Shown here in pieces: positions 9,012 to 17,735 of a stretch of DNA of 64,000 nucleotides. This stretch comes from Argonema galeatum A003/A1. GTDB taxonomy: Bacteria; Cyanobacteriota; Cyanobacteriia; Cyanobacteriales; Aerosakkonemataceae. Under the pieces are notes generated by a model. That model was not told the DNA's origin, made no database searches, and was given only the letters and a program-made list of their open reading frames with translations. Within the stretch, counting starts at the first letter, position 1, and every line of letters starts with the position of its first letter. A program made the translations under genes and the position numbers. The stretch covers positions 62,001 to 126,000 of the forward strand of contig NZ_JAIQZM010000004.1 in NCBI RefSeq assembly GCF_023333595.1, given 5' to 3'.

Positions 9012-9175
9012 TTTTCTGCCTCTGGGATAGCCATTTTTATCTACCCCGCCGGTCAGACCCACACCATAGCAGCTTCTGCTTGGTGTTGGGATGAAAGGCG
9101 GGTCTTCATTGGGTACTCGATGTACCCAATGAGGACAAATCATGCTACTGTATTATAATCTGCATTTTCTATAAA

Positions 9176-10231
9176 ATGTTAGTTTACGAAGCCAAGCTAA
9201 AAGGAACAGAAACCCAGTACCGCATCATTAATGAGATGTTGCGGACTGGGCTTTTTGTTCGCAATAAAGCGTTGCGATACTGGATGGATAATCGGCTCTT
9301 CCGTACTTAGTGTGCCAAATTATTAGTTTTCTGGTGCCATACACCTTAGCTGGCTAAGGTGTATGGCGATCGCCCCTAAATTAGCAAGTTGCCATCTGGG
9401 AAGCTAAGGGTATAAATAATCTCAAAGCCTTACCTAGCAACGCTTTGACGATAAATTTAAGTTAACTTAGCACACTAAGTACGGAAGAGCCGATATTATG
9501 TCCAGTTTTGCATTAATCATGAAAGGAAAGAAACTCATGAATTAACAGGTAGAATGTTAGGGCTAGATGTTGGTTTAAACCATTTCTACACCGATTCAGA
9601 GGGTAATCAAGTAGAAAACCCTCGCTTTTTAAGGAAAGGTGAAAAATCTATCAAGAGAGCTTCTCGTCAACTTTCACGAAAAAAGAAAGGGTCGAAAAAT
9701 AGAAGTAAAGCTAGTCATCGGGTAGGTAGGAAACACCTAAAAGTTGAAAGGCAGCGTAAAGACTTTGTTGTGAAATTAGCAAGGTGCGTAATCCAGTCTA
9801 GTGACTTGGTAGCCATTGAAGACTTACAGGTGCAAAATCTGGTGAGAAACCACCATTTAGCTAAATCAATTCGTGATGCTTCTTGGTCGATGTTCAGACA
9901 GTGGTTGTCATATTTCGGTCAAGTATTCGGAGTGCCAGTTGTGGCTGTCCCTCCTCAATATACATCGCAGAATTGTTCTAATTGCGGTGCGGTAGTCAAG
10001 AAAACCTTAAGCAACAGAACGCATCAATGCCCCGATTGTGGGCATATTCAAGATAGAGATTGGAACGCAGCAATTAATATTCTAAATATTGCGTTGTCAA
10101 TCTTAAGCAAAATGTTGAAAAATACCGTCGGGCAGACGGAAATTAACGCCTCTGGAGAGAATGGTCTCTGCTTAGTTGGGGAAACTCAATTAAGTAAGCC
10201 GACTCGTAGAAAGAGGAAGCCCAAAGAGTAA
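9176..10231 (+). pseudogene. tnpB: tnpB, disrupted copy
   Basis: The first 39 codons (9176-9293, MLVYEAKLKGTETQYRII...) match the intact TnpB. After the MITE the homology resumes at 9492. A frame from 9554 keeps all catalytic RuvC motifs (LDVGLNHF, AIEDLQV, DRDWNAA) and both CxxC pairs, but the N-terminal RNA-binding half is gone, so RNA-guided nuclease activity is not expected. The coding matches copy 2 closely in the shared part. Confidence 0.9.
9294..9491. mobile_element. 198-bp MITE with 22-bp perfect inverted repeats (ISL3-like ends)
   Basis: The ends are perfect 22-bp inverted repeats starting GGCTCTTCCGTACTTAG (9294-9315 and 9470-9491). GGCTCTT is typical of ISL3-family termini, so a non-autonomous ISL3 derivative is likely. 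Within it lies a hairpin with 14-bp arms (9337-9350 and 9353-9366). No matching 8-bp target duplication flanks it; instead 375 bp of tnpB is absent at the insertion point. It has no coding capacity. Confidence 0.85.
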
Positions 10232-10335
10232 TCTTTGGAATCCCGCGCTATATTTGGTACTCCTTTCTTAGCGCCGGGAGGATGTCAAATGTTTCTAAGC
10301 TAGCAAATTCAGTTCTATGCTCGCAAACGGTAAAT

Positions 10336-10869
10336 TTAGTCAAGTTTTAGGTTTAGCGCTGCCAAAATTTTGTCGATGTTGCCAGCGTTAATTCCGACTT
10401 GGGTTGGTTCGGAGTTATGCAGCGTGCTAATAAGCGTCACCCGACTATCTCGCTTGGCCCAAGCTAAAGCCGAATCTGGAAACCCGTCTTCAATCCACAC
10501 TACTTGAGTAGCATTTCTACTATGCCAAATGGCAGCTAAAGTTTTGCTATCTTCTATCTCGTCTAGAAGAAATCCTCGGTTCTGTGCCATCACATCTCTC
10601 ATTTGTACAAATGAGATTGGATATGCGACGCGCCAAGAGCGTGTTTGCGCCCACTGATTCCATAGGGTAGCGTGTTTGCGCCAACCCTTAGACATCCAGA
10701 AAGGTTTAATCGACTCAGATCGATCGAGCGCTTGCATAAATTGTCTCGCCAGGGGAACCGGACAAGCGTATAAATCGAACCTCTGATAGCAGCCGATCAA
10801 CTCTGACAAGTAAAGACCTCGCACATTAATTACCCCGTCAATATCCAGAAAAAGCACAATTTGTTGCAT
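10336..10869 (-). CDS. HAD-domain hydrolase-like protein
   Basis: A 177-residue protein beginning MQQIVLFLDIDGVINV, where DIDGV is HAD motif I (nucleophile Asp and acid Asp). WIEDGFPDSALAWAKRD carries acidic residues in the motif IV position. HAD enzymes are phosphatases or related hydrolases; the substrate is unknown and nucleic-acid end processing is possible but not shown. The ATG at 10869 lies 10 bp after the truB stop, and the Shine-Dalgarno TAGGGAAA overlaps that stop, so the gene is probably translated from a truB transcript. Confidence 0.8.
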   Translation of the reverse strand: MQQIVLFLDIDGVINVRGLYLSELIGCYQRFDLYACPVPLARQFMQALDRSESIKPFWMSKGWRKHATLWNQWAQTRSWRVAYPISFVQMRDVMAQNRGFLLDEIEDSKTLAAIWHSRNATQVVWIEDGFPDSALAWAKRDSRVTLISTLHNSEPTQVGINAGNIDKILAALNLKLD

Positions 10870-10879
10870 GGATATTTCC

Positions 10880-11890
10880 CTACATCGGCTCAAATACCAT
10901 CTCAGGAATCAGTAATAGATCTGCATTTGAATGCACCAAACTAGCAATTCCCAAAAAGCGTTTGTCTTCGTCATAAATTCGCAACCCCCCCTCATTCCCC
11001 CCCGTTGACGGGGGGGAGGTAAGAGAGGGAAGAGAGGGAAGAGGGGGAAGAGGGGGAAGAGAGGTAAGAGAGGTAAGAGGGGTAAGAGAGGTAAGAGAGG
11101 TAAGAGAGGTAAGAGAGGTAAGAGGGGATAAAGGAATGCGCTGTCCTTGACACCAAGCTTTAGCATCTTTTGCTGGCAATGTGATTGCGGCTAAATGTTC
11201 TAAAGCTGCTGCTGGTGGAATGGGATTAAAGGTTTCTTGCTGTAGCTGTTGTTCCAATTCCTCGAAAGTTAGACTATCTGATAAGTTTAAGCCACAACTT
11301 TCGGTGCGAATTAAAGCCGCAAGTGTTCCGCCAGTTTTTAAGAGTGCGCCCAAATCCCGTGCGATCGCTCTAATATAAGTACCGGGGCCACAAGCGATCG
11401 CCACATCCACTTCTGGAAACTCCCCAGTTCGCCATGCCAATATTTCTATTTTATGTACTTCCACGGGTCTAGCCAAAACTTCAATTTTTTCTCCGGCGCG
11501 TGCTAAATCGTATAAGCGTTTACCCTGTACTTGAATTGCACTGTAATTGGGCGGTACTTGCTGAATTTTTCCCTCAAATTGCTTAAGTGCTGCTTTCACT
11601 TCCTCCAAAGTCAATCCAGTGACCGACTGGGAAGTGAGAATTTCCCCCTGTAAATCATCTGTAGTAGTAATTAATCCCAGTCTAATTGTCGCCTGGTAAG
11701 CTTTATCTGGCTGCAAATATTGCAATAGCCGAGTTGCCTTACCCAACGCGATCGGTAAAACGCCAGTAGCGGCTGGGTCTAAAGTCCCGCCATGTCCCAC
11801 ACGCTTGAGGCGTAACAGTCGCCGCACCCGCGCTACACAGTCGTGGGAAGTGATTCCGAATGGTTTGTTTAAGTTGAGAAAACCTTGCAC
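10880..11890 (-). CDS. truB: tRNA pseudouridine-55 synthase with repeat-expanded C-terminus
   Basis: TruB makes pseudouridine 55 in the T-loop of tRNAs. The start [20 protein letters not shown] and the catalytic segment [19 protein letters not shown] (catalytic Asp in TLDP) are standard, as are [14 protein letters not shown] and the LRTESCG region. The product has 336 residues, longer than most. The extra length is a low-complexity run of Leu-Thr-Ser and Leu-Pro-Pro units (about residues 250-300) placed between the catalytic domain and the last C-terminal strands ([15 protein letters not shown]). The repeat stays in frame, so the protein may remain functional. The HAD gene follows directly. 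Confidence 0.93.
   Translation of the reverse strand: MQGFLNLNKPFGITSHDCVARVRRLLRLKRVGHGGTLDPAATGVLPIALGKATRLLQYLQPDKAYQATIRLGLITTTDDLQGEILTSQSVTGLTLEEVKAALKQFEGKIQQVPPNYSAIQVQGKRLYDLARAGEKIEVLARPVEVHKIEILAWRTGEFPEVDVAIACGPGTYIRAIARDLGALLKTGGTLAALIRTESCGLNLSDSLTFEELEQQLQQETFNPIPPAAALEHLAAITLPAKDAKAWCQGQRIPLSPLTSLTSLTSLTSLTPLTSLTSLPPLPPLPSLPSLTSPPSTGGNEGGLRIYDEDKRFLGIASLVHSNADLLLIPEMVFEPM
10990..11136. repeat. In-frame tandem repeat inside truB
   Basis: About 120 bp of GAGAGGTAA / GAGGGGGAA nine-base units lie within truB, preceded by a G/C hairpin (CCCCCCC-GTTGAC-GGGGGGG, about 10997-11016). Units of nine bases keep the frame. Such purine-rich tandem repeats are otherwise intergenic in this window. 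Confidence 0.9.
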
Positions 11891-11910
11891 GGGACAATCT
11901 TAATAAGTGT

Positions 11911-13644
11911 TTAATTAGTACCTTTAGGCGATGTAGTTGCCTGTGTGGTGGAACGCTGAAGTGCCGCTTTTAAGTCAATTTGAGAAAGCGATCGCACAAA
12001 ACTAAGTGTGAGAGGTTCTCGACCTATTGATTCTACATAAGATGCACTCAAATAGGGTTGATATTGTGGGCGATTGGCAATATAAAATCCAAAAAAGGCC
12101 AAACCGAACGCCTTCGTATAGCTACGTGCCAAAGCCAGGTCTGGGCCAAGCACGGATTCGGGAAGTGGCAGATCTGACTCTGTTGGTGCCAGAGTAGAAA
12201 AGTGAGTGCCGTTTTTCATCACCACGAGGTACTTGTTTGGAGTAGTTAGCCAGGTGAAAGGCTGAATTTGTTCGGCTAAAGCGGGTGCGACGGTATCTGC
12301 GCTACCGGAAACGAACATCACCGGAATTTTGATCTGGCTAAGGCCATCCGGCCCCAGGATGCTGCTACTTATTGGGTTAATAGCGATCGCAGCCTTTATT
12401 CTTTCATCGCGCAAATTATTATATTGCGATGGCGGTAATAAAAGAGCCCGACACTGAAGTAAAAGCGATGTATTCCAGGAGTTATTGATAGCGGCACAAT
12501 CTTTTTGCAGTTTCGGGAAGTTAAGAGTAGCACCAGCTAAAACTAGCGCCGTGTAACCACCAAAAGATTGACCGATCATACCAACTTCTCGCAGATTTAT
12601 TTTACCTTTAAAAGCCGGATTGAACTGAGACAGAAGAGTGAGTTCATTCAGCAAAAACTTGATATCCAAAGGTCGATTAATAAACTCAATTGGTTCTGAG
12701 ACTTCATTAGCTTTACCGCTGAGTAAATCCTGCAATTGTTGGGCATTGCTTCCCGGATGTTCGGGGACGGCGACAGCAAAACCATAGGAAGCTAAATGTT
12801 CTGCCAAATATACAAAAGTTTGGCGGTCTGAACCCAAACCGTGAGAGATGACAATTAACTTGGCTGGCGTTTGAGGCTGCTGAATTCCAGAGGAAATGGG
12901 GAGGTAAATATCTGCTAAAAACTGACGATGCCGGTTGGTATCATTCAGCTTGAGAGTTTCTTTTCGCCAGGTAAAAGAACCGCGTTGCTGTAAGTCTGGT
13001 AATTGAGATAAATTAACTGGCGAGTCTGCAACTGCGGCGGTAGATTGCTGGGAAACGAGTGCTAGAGCCTTTTCTGTTTGGTCGAATATGGTTGACAGTT
13101 CGTTGGCAATTTCCAGAGCGCGTGCCAAATCGATTCTAACGCTGGAGGTAGGAAACTTCCGCAGCACATTCAGCAGCGTCAAACCATCTCGATCGGCTGA
13201 TGCTAAAATTAGTGCGGCGCGAATGGCGCGGGAACCCGTTTGACCGGAATCGGTTTTAATCACTTCTCCCAGGCGTTGCAGCAAAATTTCTGCTGGCGGC
13301 GTATAGAGAAACTGGGAAATCGGCACTGGGCTTACATCCAATCGCCTCAGCAGAAGATTGCGTAACTGCGCCTGCTGTTCCGGCTTGGCATATTGAATGT
13401 AAGGTGCCAAGTCGTCCTTAATTCTGCCTTGCTGGGCATAAGCTGCCAGGGAATCGACGGAAATCGATCGCTCCAGTATGTCGTAGGAGAGATAAACTCG
13501 CTCTGCTGCTGAAGCATTCGGAGTGGGTGCAACAGTGGGAAGCAGCCAAAATCCCAGTAAGATTCCCACCCAATTGAGCGGTTTTCTGGTATAATGAATC
13601 ACCCGATCCAGATCAGGGCGTTTGACGACGGAATTTTCAGCCAT
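11911..13644 (-). CDS. DUF1400-domain alpha/beta hydrolase
   Basis: The 577-residue protein has an N-terminal hydrophobic segment (WVGILLGFWLLPTV) ending near NASAAE, a probable signal peptide, so it is likely periplasmic or membrane-anchored. Residues about 45-175 match the cyanobacterial DUF1400 domain (VYLSYDILERSISVDSL). The alpha/beta hydrolase part has VISHGLGSDRQTF (oxyanion region), the nucleophile elbow MIGQSFGGYTAL, a downstream acid region VSGSADTVAP and a C-terminal His in NGTHFS. The substrate is unknown. It reads the same way as truB and lies 20 bp upstream of it, so the two may be co-transcribed. Confidence 0.9.
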   Translation of the reverse strand: MAENSVVKRPDLDRVIHYTRKPLNWVGILLGFWLLPTVAPTPNASAAERVYLSYDILERSISVDSLAAYAQQGRIKDDLAPYIQYAKPEQQAQLRNLLLRRLDVSPVPISQFLYTPPAEILLQRLGEVIKTDSGQTGSRAIRAALILASADRDGLTLLNVLRKFPTSSVRIDLARALEIANELSTIFDQTEKALALVSQQSTAAVADSPVNLSQLPDLQQRGSFTWRKETLKLNDTNRHRQFLADIYLPISSGIQQPQTPAKLIVISHGLGSDRQTFVYLAEHLASYGFAVAVPEHPGSNAQQLQDLLSGKANEVSEPIEFINRPLDIKFLLNELTLLSQFNPAFKGKINLREVGMIGQSFGGYTALVLAGATLNFPKLQKDCAAINNSWNTSLLLQCRALLLPPSQYNNLRDERIKAAIAINPISSSILGPDGLSQIKIPVMFVSGSADTVAPALAEQIQPFTWLTTPNKYLVVMKNGTHFSTLAPTESDLPLPESVLGPDLALARSYTKAFGLAFFGFYIANRPQYQPYLSASYVESIGREPLTLSFVRSLSQIDLKAALQRSTTQATTSPKGTN

Positions 13645-13735
13645 AAAAAGCCGGACGATCTGTCAAAAAGGGTAAGAAAACTAATAGCAACCTATTTCCA
13701 TACTGACCGATCGTAGCTCAAACGTCGAGGTTTAT

Positions 13736-15159
13736 CTACCCCGCCGAGAAGACCCACACCATAGCAGCTTCTGCTTGGTGTTGGGATGAAAGGTGGGTCC
13801 TCATTGGGTACTCAATGTACCCAATGAGGACAAATCATGCTACTGTATTGTAATCTGCATTTTCTATAAAATGTTAGTTTACGAAGCCAAGCTAAAAGGA
13901 ACAGAAACCCAGTACCGCATCATTGATGAGATGTTGCGGACTGGGCTTTTTGTTCGCAATAAAGCGTTGCGATACTGGATGGATAATCCAGGCGTAAACA
14001 ACATGGACTTGAACAAATACTGCAAAGTCCTGGCTGACAACCCTGAATTTCCTTGGGTTAAAAAACTTAACTCAATGGCAAGACAGGCAATGGCTGAACG
14101 TGCTTGGTCAGCTATAGTTCGATTTTTTGATAACTGCAAACAGAAAGTACCAGGCAAAAAAGGTTATCCGAAATTCAAGCGTTCGCTGACCAGAGCATCA
14201 GTTGAATACAAAACCTGTGGTTGGAAGCTTTCAGAAGACAGGAAGTATATCACATTTACTGATAAATTCGGTGCTGGTACTTTCAAGCTTTGGGGAACTA
14301 GAGATTTACATTTTTACCAAATAGACCTTCTTAAGCGTGTTAGGATAGTTCGTCGTTCCGATGGATATTATGTACAGTTTTGCATTAATCACGAAAGGAA
14401 AGAAACCCATGAATTAACAGGTAGAATGTTAGGGCTAGATGTTGGGTTAAACCATTTCTACACCGATTCAGAAGGCAATCAAATAGAAAATCCTCGCTTT
14501 TTACGTCAAGGTGAAAAAGCACTCAAGAGAGCGCAACGCCAACTTTCACGAAAAAATATTGGGTCAAAAAATAGAAAGAAAGCCAAGAATCGCTTAGGTA
14601 GGAAACACCTAAAAGTTGAAAGGCAGCGTAAAGACTTTGTTGTAAAATTAGCAAGGTGCGTAATCCAGTCTAGTGACTTGGTAGCCATTGAAGACTTACA
14701 GGTAAAAAACATGGTGAAGAATCATCATTTAGCTAAATCAATTAGTGATGCTTCTTGGTCGATGTTTAGACAATGGCTTGAATATTTTGGTCAGGTATTT
14801 GGAGTACCAGTTGTAGCTGTCCCTCCGAACTATACATCACAGGATTGTTCTAATTGCGGTACGGTAGTTAAGAAAACCTTAAGCAATAGAACCCATCAAT
14901 GCCCCGATTGTGGGCATATTCAAGATCGAGATTGGAACGCGGCTATTAATATTCTAAATATTGCGCTATCCATCTTAGGTAAAATGTTAGAAAATACCGT
15001 CGGGCAGACGGGAATTAACGCCTCTGGAGAGAATGGCCTCTGCTTGGTTGAGGAAACTCAATTAAGTAAGCCGACTCGTAGAAAGAGGAAGCCCAAAGAG
15101 CAATCTTTGGAATCCCGCGCTATATTCGGTACTCCGAATTAGCGCCGGGAGGATGTCAA
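13736..15159 (+). mobile_element. TnpB-only IS (IS1341-like), copy 2, intact
   Basis: A 1,424-bp element whose left end is CTACCCCGCCG after TTTAT and whose right end is GCGCCGGGAGGATGTCAA. Comparison with copy 1 defines both edges: sequence identity starts at TTTAT and stops after GATGTCAA. A subterminal left-end hairpin and an intact tnpB are present; no tnpA is encoded, so transposition needs a helper TnpA in trans. It sits between the DUF1400 hydrolase and pspA. Confidence 0.9.
13871..15142 (+). CDS. tnpB: TnpB, RNA-guided RuvC-like nuclease of IS200/IS605 group
   Basis: The 423-residue product starts MLVYEAKLKGTETQYRIIDE, the usual helix-turn-helix N-terminus; an upstream in-frame start at 13793 lies in the left end and is rejected. 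The RuvC residues are D190 (GLDVGL), E274 (AIEDLQV) and D354 (DRDWNAA), with a zinc ribbon CSNCG...CPDCG between the last two. All are intact. TnpB proteins cleave DNA using an omega/reRNA transcribed from the element's right end, favouring element retention. The last codons lie within the conserved right-end region that would encode that RNA. Confidence 0.93.
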   Translation: MLVYEAKLKGTETQYRIIDEMLRTGLFVRNKALRYWMDNPGVNNMDLNKYCKVLADNPEFPWVKKLNSMARQAMAERAWSAIVRFFDNCKQKVPGKKGYPKFKRSLTRASVEYKTCGWKLSEDRKYITFTDKFGAGTFKLWGTRDLHFYQIDLLKRVRIVRRSDGYYVQFCINHERKETHELTGRMLGLDVGLNHFYTDSEGNQIENPRFLRQGEKALKRAQRQLSRKNIGSKNRKKAKNRLGRKHLKVERQRKDFVVKLARCVIQSSDLVAIEDLQVKNMVKNHHLAKSISDASWSMFRQWLEYFGQVFGVPVVAVPPNYTSQDCSNCGTVVKKTLSNRTHQCPDCGHIQDRDWNAAINILNIALSILGKMLENTVGQTGINASGENGLCLVEETQLSKPTRRKRKPKEQSLESRAIFGTPN

Positions 15160-15179
15160 TCGCTCTGTGTCGCCACTTC
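15060..15179 (+). ncRNA. Candidate omega (re)RNA 3' end and guide of TnpB copy 2
   Basis: By analogy with described TnpB systems, the RNA covers the end of tnpB and the right terminus, and the guide is the first roughly 16-20 nt beyond the element. Here the scaffold would end at GGATGTCAA (15159) and the guide would begin TCGCTCTGTGTCGCC. The start coordinate is arbitrary. For the copy at 9041-10288 the guide would begin ATGTTTCTAAGC. This is inference from position only. Confidence 0.4.
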
Positions 15180-15378
15180 GAGCCACCTGCACCACAAGAG
15201 AAGCTAACTCTCTCGCCACATTCCTCAACTCGATAAACTCTTGGGGTTTGCCTATGGGCGCGATACGATGAGGTTAGTATTGCAGCTAAACCTGTGGCAG
15301 CTGAATTTCTGGTCTTGAGGATGGTTGCAGCCCTGGTAGCCTTTCGACTTTTAAGCGCCAATAGTGAGGAGAGTCGGT

Positions 15379-16098
15379 ATGGGACTTATTGACCGTATCC
15401 TGCGGGTAATTCGCGCCAATATAAATAATTTAATCGGTGAGGCGGAAGATCCGGAAAAGATTCTGGAACAGACAGTGCTGGATATGCAGGAAGATTTGAT
15501 TCAGTTGCGGCAGGCTGTAGCTGGTGCGATCGCTACCAAAAAACGCACCGAACGAGATGTTAGCAACGCCCAGTCTAATGCTGCTTCTTGGTATAGCCGC
15601 GCTCAACTGGCTTTGCAAAAAGGCGATGACAACCTGGCGCGGGAAGCTCTAAACCGACGGAAATCTTACCAGGAAACCGCATCTGCAATGCAGGCTCAGC
15701 TGGAAATGCAAAACACGGTTATTAATAAGCTTAAGCAAGACTTAAAGACTGTAGAGAGCAAAATTGGGGAGGCAAAAACTAAAAAAGATCTGTACATTGC
15801 TCGCGCTCGCTCTGCACAAGCATCTCAGAAACTTAATGAGATGATGGGGCAATTTAACCCTAGCGGTTCTGTGAGCGTATTTGAGAGAATGGAGGAGAAA
15901 GTCCTGCAACTGGAAGCTCAATCGGAGGCTTTAGCGAGTCTGGGAACGGATGACCTGGAAAAGAAATTTGCGGCTTTGGAAGGGGGGAGCGAGATCGATC
16001 GGGAGTTGGAGGCGATGAAGGCAAAAATGCTTACTGGTAACAATCCGCCTGAGTTGCCGTCGAGTCAGTCATCTGCTGGCAAAAAAGCCCAAATCTAG
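15379..16098 (+). CDS. pspA: PspA/IM30-family membrane-shaping protein
   Basis: A 239-residue coiled-coil protein of the PspA/Vipp1 (ESCRT-III-like) family. The start at 15379 is supported by GAGGAGAG. The N-terminal amphipathic helix MGLIDRILRVIRANINNLI binds membranes, followed by EDPEKILEQTVLDMQEDL and long Gln/Lys/Glu-rich helices. It ends soon after LEAMKAKML without the extended tail seen in the next gene, so it looks like the PspA member of the pair. It likely responds to membrane stress. A 284-bp gap with no clear gene separates it from the paralogue. Confidence 0.88.
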   Translation: MGLIDRILRVIRANINNLIGEAEDPEKILEQTVLDMQEDLIQLRQAVAGAIATKKRTERDVSNAQSNAASWYSRAQLALQKGDDNLAREALNRRKSYQETASAMQAQLEMQNTVINKLKQDLKTVESKIGEAKTKKDLYIARARSAQASQKLNEMMGQFNPSGSVSVFERMEEKVLQLEAQSEALASLGTDDLEKKFAALEGGSEIDRELEAMKAKMLTGNNPPELPSSQSSAGKKAQI

Positions 16099-16382
16099 TT
16101 AAAACTTGCAATTTGGCAAACTTCCCTAGCTTGATTAATCTGAGGTAAGTGCCGATCCGAGCTAGAAGTTTCTACACTGGATGATAGAGAATCATGTTTT
16201 CAATCGCTCGATCGAGGTTGTGTAATTCCCTGGAGGGAGCCTTTTACACTTGAAATTATATGGATGATGGTTTCAGGCTAACCAATTGAGCATATAGTTA
16301 ACTGAATTCAGCAGCAAGTAGGCTCTGGTCAGTCATCTGCCTTTCATCCGACCTTGTACACCCCAAAAGGAAAAACAAAGTT

Positions 16383-17186
16383 ATGGGATTGTTTGACCGC
16401 ATTAGCCGAGTACTCCGGGCTAATCTGAACGATGTTGTCAGTAAAGCTGAAGACCCGGAAAAAATTCTAGAACAGTCGATTATTGATATGCAGGAAGACT
16501 TGGTGCAGCTGCGCCAAGCAGTGGCTCAGGCGATCGCTACTCAGAAACGCACTCAGCAACAGTACAATCAAACTCAATCAGAGGCGAACAACTGGCAAAG
16601 CCGCGCTCAACTGGCTCTCCAAAAGGGAGATGAGAATCTGGCCAAGGAAGCGCTGGTGCGGAAAAAAGCTCAAGCTGATACGGCGGGTGCGCTCAAAGCA
16701 ACTTTGGACACCCAAACTACTCAGGTGGATGCGCTCAAGCGCAACTTGATTGGTCTGGAAAGTAAAATTTCCGAAGCTAAGACTAAGAAGGATATGCTGA
16801 AGGCGCGGATCTCAGCGGCTAAGGCTAACGAACAACTGCAAAATGCGGTTGGTCGGATGGGCACTAGCAGCGCTATGGGTGCCTTTGAGCGGATGGAAGA
16901 AAAGGTTTTGATGATGGAAGCGCGGGCCCAGTCGGCGCAAGAGTTGACTGGTAATAATCTGGAACAGCAATTTGCTGCTCTGGAAGGTAGTAGCGATGTT
17001 GATGATGAATTGATGGCAATGAAAGCTCAACTGGCTGGTTCTTCGCCAAACCAAGCAGCGCTACCTGGTTCTGCACAAAAAACTACTTCCTCTTCTTCTA
17101 CTTCTTCTTCTACTCCGTCCTCGTCATCTGGTTCAGCAGTTGATAAGGATTTGGAAGAATTGCGAAAGCAGATGGATCGCCTATAA
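16383..17186 (+). CDS. vipp1: Vipp1/IM30, thylakoid membrane biogenesis and protection protein
   Basis: The 267-residue paralogue of the preceding gene, sharing MGLFDRISRVLRANLNDVV, EDPEKILEQSIIDMQEDL and the same helical pattern. It differs by a C-terminal extension: a Thr/Ser-rich linker (about residues 225-250) and a final helix DKDLEELRKQMDRL. That extension distinguishes Vipp1 from PspA. Vipp1 forms rings and rods on membranes and is needed for thylakoid maintenance. The ATG at 16383 follows AAAGGAAAAACAAAGTT, a weak Shine-Dalgarno. Confidence 0.92.
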   Translation: MGLFDRISRVLRANLNDVVSKAEDPEKILEQSIIDMQEDLVQLRQAVAQAIATQKRTQQQYNQTQSEANNWQSRAQLALQKGDENLAKEALVRKKAQADTAGALKATLDTQTTQVDALKRNLIGLESKISEAKTKKDMLKARISAAKANEQLQNAVGRMGTSSAMGAFERMEEKVLMMEARAQSAQELTGNNLEQQFAALEGSSDVDDELMAMKAQLAGSSPNQAALPGSAQKTTSSSSTSSSTPSSSSGSAVDKDLEELRKQMDRL

Positions 17187-17229
17187 GTTGCTCTAGCGGA
17201 CTTGAGAAATATCAGTCTGGATAATTGGC

Positions 17230-17287
17230 TCTAAACTCCTAGTCAAGACTGGGTTTAGAGTGAACTTCCAGGCTGTATTTTTTTTGA
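17230..17287 (+). terminator. Probable terminator after vipp1
   Basis: CTCTAAAC and GTTTAGAG form an 8-bp stem about 40 bp after the vipp1 stop, and an eight-T run follows near 17278-17285. The T-run is some 20 nt from the stem, so intrinsic termination is only probable. Confidence 0.5.
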
Positions 17288-17354
17288 TGGAGATGATTGC
17301 GGGTTAAATTCCGTTAAGATCGCAAAAAGGATCGACTTACTCGCTACCTGCTTT

Positions 17355-17735
17355 ATGCTCAACGACCTTTTTCCCTTTATGTTTGCGTTGGATGCTACTG
17401 CACTGGCTGGTTCTGGTTTGTGGTCGCTAGCTTTGTATCTGGGTTTCTCGCCGGTCAGCGAGTGGGTGATGGAGCAATTGAGGCGTTGGTTTAATTTTGC
17501 GGAGCGATCGCTCTATACTTCTGAAGCGGAATTTGAAAAAACCCGTCGGGCTAGAGAGTCCCAAAATGCTTTTTACGCATCTATCTTTAGTATTATCCCT
17601 TTTTTAGTGGCAGGCAGTTTGTGCAACTGGGCTGTGGAGTTCACTCTGGGACGCAGTTGGGCTATTAGCGTTGGAATACTCGCCTGTATGGGTTGCGGTA
17701 TCTATGAGTTGGGGCGTCGGGATGGGCAACAATGA
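17355..17735 (+). CDS. Small hypothetical membrane protein
   Basis: I do not recognise a family. The 126-residue protein has a hydrophobic N-terminal segment (LAGSGLWSLALYLGF), a central amphipathic charged stretch (WFNFAERSLYTSEAEFEKTRRARES) and two further hydrophobic segments near residues 75-115. A start at 17355 (ATG) fits. It may belong with vipp1, which is 168 bp upstream on the same strand, but nothing more supports that. Confidence 0.65.
   Translation: MLNDLFPFMFALDATALAGSGLWSLALYLGFSPVSEWVMEQLRRWFNFAERSLYTSEAEFEKTRRARESQNAFYASIFSIIPFLVAGSLCNWAVEFTLGRSWAISVGILACMGCGIYELGRRDGQQ

Larger units (their letters stand above)
9041..10288 (+). mobile_element. TnpB-only IS (IS1341-like), copy 1, interrupted by a MITE
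   Basis: The segment is closely similar to the element at 13736-15159. Both start TCTACCCCGCCG or CTACCCCGCCG after TTTAT, share a left-end hairpin (TCATTGGGTAC / GTACCCAATGA, 9106-9132), a tnpB gene, and the right terminus GCGCCGGGAGGATGTCAA. There is no tnpA and no terminal inverted repeat, as expected for IS200/IS605-related elements. Inside tnpB, 375 bp are missing relative to copy 2 and replaced by a 198-bp MITE. Confidence 0.88.

Noticed and set aside
9011-9143. N-terminal extension of the rhomboid protein
   Set aside because: The extra 44 codons lie in the left end of the TnpB element and are repeated at copy 2, where they are non-coding; the ATG at 9011 has a good ribosome site.
10909-11166. 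Second minus-strand frame rich in LLPLLPLLP within truB
   Set aside because: It is an alternative frame of the in-frame tandem repeat and has no ribosome site or homology.
15062-15361. 99-codon minus-strand frame between tnpB and pspA
   Set aside because: It overlaps the TnpB right end, has no recognisable protein pattern and no ribosome site.
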